Part shown: positions 57,833 to 64,000 of the stretch, piece by piece
How the letters are laid out: each line of letters starts with the position of its first letter
Position numbering within the stretch: the stretch's first letter is position 1
Translations under genes and position numbers: made by a program
Source of the DNA: Nocardia mexicana NBRC 108244
GTDB taxonomy: Bacteria > Actinomycetota > Actinomycetes > Mycobacteriales > Mycobacteriaceae
Direction: 5' to 3'
DNA: 64,000 nucleotides
Assembly: GCF_001613165.1 (NCBI RefSeq)
Contig: NZ_BDBV01000006.1
Span: 62,001-126,000 of the forward strand
Notes under the pieces: model-generated
What the model was told of the DNA's origin: nothing
Databases searched by the model: none
Seen by the model: only the letters and a program-made list of their open reading frames with translations

Positions 57833-58786
57833 ATGCCGGGGCGGCTGCTGCGGCTGCTGTCGCTGCTGCAGAGCCGTCGCGAGTGGCAGGGCGCCGAACT
57901 CACCGACCGGCTCGGGATCAGCGCGCGGACCCTGCGCCGCGACATCGATCGGTTGCGGGCGCTCGACTATCCGGTGGACAGCACCTCGGGCACGGCGGGC
58001 GGCTACCGCCTGACCTCGGGCCGGAATCTGCCGCCACTGCTGCTGGACGACGAGGAGGCGATCGCCGTCGCGATCGGCCTGATCACCGCGGCCGATGTGG
58101 GCGGGATCGAGGAGAGTTCGATGCGTGCGCTGGCGAAGCTGGACCAGGTCCTGCCGGTGCGGCTGCGCCCCAGGCTGGCGGCCCTGGCCGATACCGCCGT
58201 GGCCCTCCCCGCACGGCCCGGCGTCGCCCCGGATCCCGCGACGCTGGCCACGCTCGCCTCCTGCTGCCGGGAAAGCCGGGTGGTGAACTTCGATTACCGC
58301 GGCCGCGGCGAGGCTCCCGGTGCGCGCCGAGCCGAGCCGCATCACCTGGTGGTCATCGAGCGCCGCTGGTACCTGATAGCGCACGATATCGACCGCGCCG
58401 ACTGGCGCATTTTCCGAGTCGACCGGATCGACCGTCCGGTCCCGGCACATGCCCGGTTCGTCCCGCGCCCTCTCCCCGCACGCGATCCGGCCGACTATCT
58501 GACCCGCTCCCTCGCCCGCGCAACCTACCGCCACACCGCCCGCCTCGCCGTACCCCTCGACGTGGATACGTTGCGCGCCAAGCTTTTCGCCCCCGTCCCC
58601 GGCTCGGTCGACCCCGACGGCCCGAACGCCTGCACCGTCCGACTGAGCGCCGACTCCGCAGAACTGGTCACCCAGTACGTGGCAGCGATCGCGGCACTGG
58701 ACACGGCCGTAGAACTACTGGACGCCTCCGACGAGGTAGCCGAAGGCCTTCGCAGATCGGCCGAACGCACCACACGACTGCCGTAG
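57833..58786 (+). CDS. YafY-type WYL-domain regulator
   Basis: A 317-residue regulator: N-terminal winged helix (LLQSRREWQGAELTDRLGISARTLRRDIDRL), a middle domain, and the WYL ligand domain (RVVNFDYRGRGEAPG, HLVVIERRWYLIAHD, WRIFRVDRI). WYL domains bind nucleotides or other small molecules. The start at 57833 fits relatives; GTG 57800 would add 11 residues. The 27-base palindrome lies upstream, shared with the divergent oxidoreductase, which it probably controls. Array D starts 19 bases after its stop. Confidence 0.9.
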   Translation: MPGRLLRLLSLLQSRREWQGAELTDRLGISARTLRRDIDRLRALDYPVDSTSGTAGGYRLTSGRNLPPLLLDDEEAIAVAIGLITAADVGGIEESSMRALAKLDQVLPVRLRPRLAALADTAVALPARPGVAPDPATLATLASCCRESRVVNFDYRGRGEAPGARRAEPHHLVVIERRWYLIAHDIDRADWRIFRVDRIDRPVPAHARFVPRPLPARDPADYLTRSLARATYRHTARLAVPLDVDTLRAKLFAPVPGSVDPDGPNACTVRLSADSAELVTQYVAAIAALDTAVELLDASDEVAEGLRRSAERTTRLP

Positions 58787-58804
58787 ACGTCCCGGTTGTG
58801 GAGA

Positions 58805-58991
58805 TCCCGTCGTCGCGGCCCCAGGGGGCCGCGACGACGGGAATGGGGATATGGCAAGGCGACTGGAATGAGGACACGGCAAGACGACTGGAATGAGGAC
58901 ACGGCGCGACGACAGGAATGAGGACAAGACGACACGGGATGAGGACAAGACGACACGGGATGGGGACAAGACGACACGGGAACGAGGACAA
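58805..58991 (+). repeat. Hairpin-seeded tandem array D
   Basis: A near-perfect hairpin with 18-base arms (58805-58822 and 58825-58842, two-base loop) begins an array of seven units of 21-27 bases (58831-58857, 58858-58882, 58883-58905, 58906-58927, 58928-58948, 58949-58969, 58970-58991). Unit 1 includes the hairpin's 3' arm, and later units keep the core GACGAC followed by GGAATGAGGACA. The hairpin sequence differs from arrays A-C, but the layout is the same. It fills most of the 322-base gap between the WYL regulator and the toxin remnant. Confidence 0.85.
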
Positions 58992-59078
58992 CAGAAACGG
59001 GGCGGCGGGGATGAGAGACACTGCCACTCCCCCTCGGTGATGAGAAGGCACCCACGTCAGTGTTGGAAAGCTCCACCC

Positions 59079-59100
59079 TATAGTATAGTGATCGCTATAC
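59079..59100 (+). promoter_or_regulatory. Promoter and operator of the toxin-antitoxin pair
   Basis: TATAGT (59079-59084) resembles a -10 box. It overlaps a palindrome at 59083-59100 with arms GTATAG and CTATAC around TGATCG. This is nine bases before the toxin start, where HigA-type antitoxins bind their own promoter. Confidence 0.7.
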
Positions 59101-59108
59101 TTCCGGGC

Positions 59109-59472
59109 GTGGCTGCCGGGGAGTGGGAAATCTACGTCATAGACGAGGTTCGAGAATGGATCACACAGCTCGACGAAGCGAACTACCGAAGGGTCGTGCA
59201 GGCCATCGATGTTCTGGCCGACATCGGCCCGAGTCTCGGACGCTCCCTTGGCCGATACGATCGCCGGCTCGTCGATACCCAACTTGAAGGAACTTCGGCC
59301 GGGCACGGTTCGCATCCTGTTTGCATTCGACCCTTGGCGAGCTTGCGTACTGCTGGTCGCGGGTGACAAGGCCAACCAGTGGGCGTCGTGGTACCGATGT
59401 GCAATCCCATTGGCAGAGCAGCGATACGAGCTATATCTGAAGAAGCGAGAGGAAGAAGAGGACCGACGATGA
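59109..59472 (+). pseudogene. HigB/RelE-like toxin gene with a frameshift
   Basis: A GTG-started toxin frame reads WEIYVIDEVREWITQLDEAN to IGPSLGRSL near 59245. There the sequence has CCC where CC would keep frame; the homologous continuation (LADTIAGSSIPNLKELRPGT, ILFAFDPWRACVLLVAGDKA, IPLAEQRYELYLKKREEEE) is in the next frame and ends at 59472. Joined, the two parts give a normal phage-derived Gp49-like HigB mRNA interferase. As written the toxin is truncated and probably inactive, unless the shift is programmed. Confidence 0.85.
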
Positions 59473-59786
59473 GCGGATTCTCCCGGTGGAAGGACATCCG
59501 TGCCGAATTCGTCGAGCACGCCGGTGGTGAGACAGCGGTCGCCGCGGGAAAGGAAGAGCTTCTTGCGCAGGTGGTCGGGCACCGCTTGGCTGAGATACGT
59601 AAGGCGCGCGGATTCACCCAGCAGGACATCGCGGACCGAATGGGCGTCACGAAAGGCCGGATCTCCCAGATCGAACAGGGCAAGGTGTCCGGCCAAGAGG
59701 TGATTGCCAGGTTCGCCGAGGCGCTCGGGGGGCGGCTGCATCAAGCGATCTACTTCGATGACGGGGATATCGCAGCCATCGCCTGA
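59469..59786 (+). CDS. HigA-like XRE antitoxin
   Basis: A 105-residue antitoxin with an XRE helix-turn-helix (GHRLAEIRKARGFTQQDIADRMGVTKGRISQIEQGKV, about 39-75). Its ATG overlaps the toxin stop as ATGA, the usual toxin-first HigBA order. The gene is intact while the toxin is frameshifted. It can still repress its own promoter at 59079-59100. Confidence 0.9.
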   Translation: MSGFSRWKDIRAEFVEHAGGETAVAAGKEELLAQVVGHRLAEIRKARGFTQQDIADRMGVTKGRISQIEQGKVSGQEVIARFAEALGGRLHQAIYFDDGDIAAIA

Positions 59787-59810
59787 CGGCTGTCGGGTGG
59801 GGACGCTGAA

Positions 59811-59846
59811 AAAGGCCGCCTTCGTCTGGAAGACGAAGGCGGCCTT
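59811..59846 (-). terminator. Terminator of the kdp operon
   Basis: A perfect 16-base-pair stem (59812-59827 and 59831-59846, three-base loop) followed on the minus strand by TTTTT. It lies 14 bases after the kdpC stop and also 25 bases after the antitoxin stop on the plus strand, so it separates the two convergent units. Confidence 0.9.
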
Positions 59847-59860
59847 GGGGTTTGGGTGGG

Positions 59861-60754
59861 TTAGCTCTTGGTGGGGTGTTGCTTGTCCAGGGCGAGGTTG
59901 AGTTTCAGGACGTTTACTCGGGGCTCGCCGAGGAAGCCCAGGTCGCGGCCGGTGGTGTGGGCGGCGACCGCGGCGCGGACCTCGTCTTCGGAGATGTTGC
60001 GCGCCTTGGCGATCCGGGGGACCTGGATGGCCGCGTAGGCCGGGGAGATGTCCGGGTCCAGGCCGGAGGCCGAGGTGACGACCGCGTCCGACGGTACGGG
60101 GGTGTCGCGGGAAGCGTCGCCCTCGATGGGGACGATCAGCCCGGCCGAGTAGTCCTCGCCGACCTGCGCGCACTCCACCTTCACACCCTTGTAGGTGTCG
60201 AGAAACGGTGTGGCGGGGCAGGCTTCGTTCACGCTGACCACCTTGGTGGGATGCTCCACACCACCGCGAGAATCGCGGGGGCCGAGCACCGACAGCACCG
60301 CACCGGCGCCGCTGGGCGCGCAGAACGGCCGGCTACCGTCCACGCCCTCGCGCTCACCGATCTCCTTGCTGCGCGTGCACACCTGGGTCAGCAGGCTCTG
60401 CTTGGCATCGTCCGGATTGTCGGCGAGGGTGTCGACGATGCTCTCCGGACCGAGGTTGGTGAAGCTGGTCGAGGTCGGGTCGTAGCCGTCGCCCTTGCCC
60501 GACGACGACGGGCGGCTCTGGAAATACTGTGCCAGCGCGGTGCCGTTGCCGTCGGTGAACGCCTGCCCGATCAGCGACGAGCCGACGACCCTGCCGTCCC
60601 GCTCGATCAGCGAGCCGTCCGCCTTGTCGTTCAAGCCCGGCAGCTGAGCGACCACGAAAACCGCTACGGGATAGACGATTCCGGTGATCACGGTGAGCAC
60701 CAGCAGCGCACGCAACGCAGCGAGGTGTTGCCGGATCCAGGTTGACATACGCAT
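59861..60754 (-). CDS. kdpC: Potassium-transporting ATPase subunit C
   Basis: Small membrane subunit that stabilises the KdpFABC complex. The 297-residue protein has one membrane helix (about 12-40, LRALLVLTVITGIVYPVAVFV), then DGRVVGSSLIGQAF and YFQSRPSS near 75-100. The family tail is DVVTSASGLDPDISPAYA-like (VVTSASGLDPDISPAYAAIQ near 235). It is about 100 residues longer than E. coli KdpC, with the insertion between about 110 and 210 carrying cysteines. ATG 60754 is one base after the kdpB stop. Confidence 0.95.
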   Translation of the reverse strand: MRMSTWIRQHLAALRALLVLTVITGIVYPVAVFVVAQLPGLNDKADGSLIERDGRVVGSSLIGQAFTDGNGTALAQYFQSRPSSSGKGDGYDPTSTSFTNLGPESIVDTLADNPDDAKQSLLTQVCTRSKEIGEREGVDGSRPFCAPSGAGAVLSVLGPRDSRGGVEHPTKVVSVNEACPATPFLDTYKGVKVECAQVGEDYSAGLIVPIEGDASRDTPVPSDAVVTSASGLDPDISPAYAAIQVPRIAKARNISEDEVRAAVAAHTTGRDLGFLGEPRVNVLKLNLALDKQHPTKS

Positions 60755-60755
60755 A

Positions 60756-62909
60756 TCAGGACATCCCAGGGAGGAATTGGACGACAAGGTCGATGATCTT
60801 GATGCCGATGAACGGCGCGATGATGCCGCCGACACCGTAGATCGCCAGGTTGCGGCTCAACAGCTTCGACGCACTCGACGGCGTGTACTTCACGCCCCGC
60901 AGCGCGAGCGGAATCAACGCCACGATCACCAGAGCGTTGAGCACCACCGCGGACAGGATCGCCGACTGCGGACTGTGCAGCCGCATGATGTTGAGCACGT
61001 CCAGGCCGGGGAACAGCGCCACGAACAGCGCGGGAATGATCGCGAAGTACTTGGCGATGTCGTTGGCGATGGAGAACGTGGTCAGCGCGCCGCGCGTGAT
61101 CAGCAACTGCTTGCCGATCTCCACGATCTCGATCAGCTTGGTCGGATCCGAATCCAGATCGACCATGTTCCCGGCCTCCTTGGCGGCCGAGGTGCCGGTG
61201 TTCATCGCGACACCGACGTCGGCCTGCGCCAGGGCGGGTGCGTCGTTGGTGCCGTCACCGGTCATCGCGACCAGCCGGCCGCCGTCCTGTTCGGTCTTGA
61301 TCAGCGCCAGCTTGTCCTCGGGCGTAGCTTCCGCGAGGAAGTCGTCGACGCCCGCTTCGTCGGCAATGGCCTTGGCGGTCAACGGATTATCGCCGGTGAT
61401 CATGACCGTGCGAATACCCATGCGGCGCATCTCGTCGAAACGCTCACGCATGCCCTGCTTCACGACGTCCTTGAGGTGAATCACGCCGAGCAGCCGGGCA
61501 TTCCCGTCCTGGATCTCGCCGACCACCAGCGGGGTGCCGCCGGAGGCGGAGATGCCGTCCACGGTCACACCGACCTCGGTCGGCACCTCGCCGCCGTTGC
61601 CGCGCACCCACTCGGTGACCGCGCTGGCCGCACCCTTGCGCAGCTGATGGCCGTCGTGCAGATCCACGCCCGACATGCGGGTCTGGGCGGTGAATTCCAC
61701 CCAGTGCGCGCCGGTCAGCTCGCCCGGGGTGCGCTCGCGCTTGTTGTAGGCCTGCTTGGCGTACACCACGATCGAGCGCCCCTCGGGGGTCTCGTCCGCG
61801 AGGCTGGAAAGCTGTGCGGCATCGGCGATTTCGTCCTCGGTGACGCCGGGCATCGGCACGAACTCCGAGGCCTGGCGGTTACCGAGGGTGATGGTGCCGG
61901 TCTTGTCCAGCAGCAGCGTGTTCACGTCGCCCGCGGCCTCGACCGCGCGCCCCGACATGGCCAGCACATTGCGCTGCACCAGCCGGTCCATGCCCGCGAT
62001 ACCGATCGCCGACAGCAGCGCCCCGATGGTGGTCGGAATCAGGCACACCAGCAGCGACACCATGACGATCCCGGTGACACCGTTGACGTCCAGCGCCAAC
62101 GTGTCCGCGACACCCGGATTGTTCGACTTGGAGAAGATCGCCATCGGCTGCAGCGTCACCACCGCGAACACGAAGATGATGGTGAGCGCGGCGAGCAGGA
62201 TGTTCAGCGCGATCTCGTTCGGCGTCTTCTGCCGCGCCGCACCCTCGACGAGCGCGATCATCTTGTCGATGAAAGAGCCGCCGGGCTCCTGGGTGATCTT
62301 GACGACGATCCGGTCCGACAGCACCGTGGTGCCGCCGGTGACGGCCGAGCGGTCGCCGCCGGATTCGCGGATCACGGGCGCGGACTCGCCGGTGATGGCC
62401 GATTCGTCCACGGAGGCAATGCCTTCCACGACATCGCCGTCACCCGGGATGACCTGGCCCGCCTCCACCACGACGTGGTCGCCGCGCTGCAGCTCCGGCG
62501 CCGCGACCTGCTCCTCTGTGATTCGTTCCTGCCCGGGGTGCCATTCGACGAGTCGCCGCGCGACGGTGTCGGTCTTGGCCTTGCGCAGGGTGTCGGCCTG
62601 TGCCTTGCCGCGCCCCTCGGCGACGGCCTCGGCCAGATTGGCGAAAAGCACTGTGAGCCACAGCCAGACGACGATCGCCCAGGCGAAGAACGTGGGCTCG
62701 GCAATGGCCAGGATGGTCGACCACACGGCGCCGATCTCGACGATCAGCATCACGGGATTGCGCCACAGCGTGCGCGGATCCAGCTTCTTGAAAGCGTCCG
62801 GCAGCGACTTCACCAGCATCTGCGGATTGAACAGGCCGCTTCCCGCGCCGCCCTTGGAATGGGAACTGGATTCGGGTGTCTTCTCGGTCTCGAGGGTGGG
62901 GGCGGTCAT
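60756..62909 (-). CDS. kdpB: Potassium-transporting ATPase subunit B
   Basis: The P-type ATPase subunit of Kdp. The 717-residue protein shows the membrane segments at the start, the phosphorylation motif [14 protein letters not shown] near 334, nucleotide domain motifs, [12 protein letters not shown] near 500 and [16 protein letters not shown] near 548. [17 protein letters not shown] near 174 is the actuator region. Its ATG overlaps the kdpA stop by four bases. Length is normal. Confidence 0.97.
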   Translation of the reverse strand: MTAPTLETEKTPESSSHSKGGAGSGLFNPQMLVKSLPDAFKKLDPRTLWRNPVMLIVEIGAVWSTILAIAEPTFFAWAIVVWLWLTVLFANLAEAVAEGRGKAQADTLRKAKTDTVARRLVEWHPGQERITEEQVAAPELQRGDHVVVEAGQVIPGDGDVVEGIASVDESAITGESAPVIRESGGDRSAVTGGTTVLSDRIVVKITQEPGGSFIDKMIALVEGAARQKTPNEIALNILLAALTIIFVFAVVTLQPMAIFSKSNNPGVADTLALDVNGVTGIVMVSLLVCLIPTTIGALLSAIGIAGMDRLVQRNVLAMSGRAVEAAGDVNTLLLDKTGTITLGNRQASEFVPMPGVTEDEIADAAQLSSLADETPEGRSIVVYAKQAYNKRERTPGELTGAHWVEFTAQTRMSGVDLHDGHQLRKGAASAVTEWVRGNGGEVPTEVGVTVDGISASGGTPLVVGEIQDGNARLLGVIHLKDVVKQGMRERFDEMRRMGIRTVMITGDNPLTAKAIADEAGVDDFLAEATPEDKLALIKTEQDGGRLVAMTGDGTNDAPALAQADVGVAMNTGTSAAKEAGNMVDLDSDPTKLIEIVEIGKQLLITRGALTTFSIANDIAKYFAIIPALFVALFPGLDVLNIMRLHSPQSAILSAVVLNALVIVALIPLALRGVKYTPSSASKLLSRNLAIYGVGGIIAPFIGIKIIDLVVQFLPGMS

Positions 62910-64000
62910 GAGTGGATTCCTTCGGCGAGCGGCCCGAGCGCCAGCGCGGGCAGGAAGGTGAGGGCGACCAGGATCAGCGTCACGCCGACGACCATGCCGA
63001 CGAACTGCGGGCGATGGGTCGGCAGCGTGCCGATCGATTCGGGCGTATGACCTTGCGCGGCAAGCGATCCGGCCAGCGCGAGTGCCAGGATGATGGGCAC
63101 GAATCGGCCGAATACCATCGCCAGGCCCAGCGCCGTGTTGAACCAGTCGGTATTGCCGGACAGTCCCGCGAAGGCTGAGCCGTTGTTGTTGGCCGCGGAT
63201 GTGAATGCGTACAGCACCTCCGACAGGCCGTGCGGGCCGGTGTTCGCCATGCTCGCGCGCTGGCCCGGCATCGCCATCGCCGACGCCGTACCCACCAGCA
63301 CGATCAGCGGACTCACCAGGAAATACGTTGCGGCCAGCTTGATTTCGCGCGGTGTGATCTTCTTGCCCAGGTACTCGGGCGTGCGGCCGACCATGAGCCC
63401 GGCGACGAAGACCGTGATCACCGCGAGGATCAGCATGCCGTACATACCGGCGCCCACACCGCCGGGCGCGACCTCACCGAGCTGCATATTGAACAGCGGC
63501 CACAGGCCGCCGAGGCTGGTGTACGAGTCGTGCGCGGAGTCGACGGACCCGGTGGAGGTGAGCGTCGTGGCGGCCGCGTAGGTTGCCGAATTCGAGACGC
63601 CGAACCGGGTTTCCACATCGGCCATCGCCGAACCGACCGCGGTCGGCACGGTGCCGTGGTGCATCAGCTGGAAGACGTTGGTGAGCGTCACGCTGATGAT
63701 CGCCAGCGTGGCCATCACCGCCGTGATCGCGTAACCCTGTTTCGGGCTGCCGACCATGCGGCCGAAGGTGCGCGGCAGCGAGAAACTGATCATCAGGATC
63801 AGGAAGATCTCGAGCCAGTTCGTCCAGGTGGTCGGGTTCTCGAACGGATGCGAGGCGTTCACGTTGAAGAAGCCGCCGCCGTTGGTGCCCAGCTCCTTGA
63901 TGACCTCCTGGCTGGCAACCGGACCACCCGGCAGGGTCTGTGTCCCGGTGCCCGCCACGGTCTGCGCGACCTGGTCGTACACGTGGAAGTTCTGGATCAT
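62906..64000 (-). CDS. kdpA: Potassium-transporting ATPase subunit A, cut by the window
   Basis: The K+-selective channel subunit. The last 364 residues are present; the N-terminal part lies outside the window. Filter-type segments are visible: [17 protein letters not shown] near the visible start and [12 protein letters not shown] later, with several membrane helices. The operon order kdpA-kdpB-kdpC is standard. The kdpF gene and the kdpDE regulators are not in view. Confidence 0.97.
   Translation of the reverse strand: MIQNFHVYDQVAQTVAGTGTQTLPGGPVASQEVIKELGTNGGGFFNVNASHPFENPTTWTNWLEIFLILMISFSLPRTFGRMVGSPKQGYAITAVMATLAIISVTLTNVFQLMHHGTVPTAVGSAMADVETRFGVSNSATYAAATTLTSTGSVDSAHDSYTSLGGLWPLFNMQLGEVAPGGVGAGMYGMLILAVITVFVAGLMVGRTPEYLGKKITPREIKLAATYFLVSPLIVLVGTASAMAMPGQRASMANTGPHGLSEVLYAFTSAANNNGSAFAGLSGNTDWFNTALGLAMVFGRFVPIILALALAGSLAAQGHTPESIGTLPTHRPQFVGMVVGVTLILVALTFLPALALGPLAEGIHS

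Overview
The window is GC-rich actinobacterial chromosome. Its backbone order (yifB-yraN-DUF2469-rnhB-lepB-rplS, trmD-rimM-khpA-rpsP, amidohydrolase-ffh, glnD-glnB-amtB-ftsY, then smc) is the one known from mycolic-acid-containing Corynebacteriales such as Mycobacterium, Nocardia and Rhodococcus. The accessory content (paired acyl-CoA dehydrogenases, ectoine/5-hydroxyectoine genes, a questin-oxidase-like protein, many TetR/MarR/GntR regulators) fits Nocardia best. The genus call is inference from content; no rRNA or tRNA gene was seen.

Layout. 1-5.9 kb: DNA-uptake/RNA-processing housekeeping block, signal peptidase and L19, all on the minus strand. 6.3-8.9 kb: Tex. 9-12.5 kb: regulator plus divergent target pairs (TetR/SDR, GntR-TetR chimera/DUF2306). 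12.7-14.8 kb: rpsP-khpA-rimM-trmD. 15-17.9 kb: questin-oxidase-like/MarR pair and an amidohydrolase. 17.9-26.7 kb: ffh, the amtB-glnB-glnD nitrogen operon and ftsY, so both GTPases of the signal-recognition pathway flank the ammonium-sensing operon. 27-37.9 kb: accessory genes, many small or uncharacterised. 37.9-41.6 kb: smc. 42.5-44.9 kb: a two-subunit acyl-CoA dehydrogenase. 45.3-50.2 kb: ectABCD behind a two-component system. 50.5-57.8 kb: envelope genes (L,D-transpeptidase, MgtC), an iron-sulfur/SCP2 fusion, a SapA-like secreted protein and small redox/regulator pairs. 57.8-59.8 kb: WYL regulator and a decayed toxin-antitoxin pair. 59.9-64 kb: kdpCBA potassium pump, cut by the window end.

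Two dispersed systems are the most notable. (1) Hairpin-seeded tandem arrays at four loci (12.5, 24.8-25.0, 44.9 and 58.8 kb). A hairpin lies downstream of a gene's stop codon, and its 3' arm is the first unit of a tandem array of 21-27 bp units whose tail is specific to that locus. At three of the loci (four copies) the hairpin is the same 23-base element, and its stem shows compensatory base changes. (2) A 27-codon open reading frame found twice, 36 kb apart, in front of khpA and of a response-regulator gene. Both copies have exactly the same length, about 70 percent identical residues, and a stop codon overlapping the next start as ATGA, so it looks like a mobile, translationally coupled leader peptide.

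Several regulator/target pairs carry strong palindromes in the shared intergenic region (9.6, 16.2, 55.2, 57.8 and 59.1 kb), and GlnR-like boxes precede amtB, so local regulation can be read directly from the sequence.
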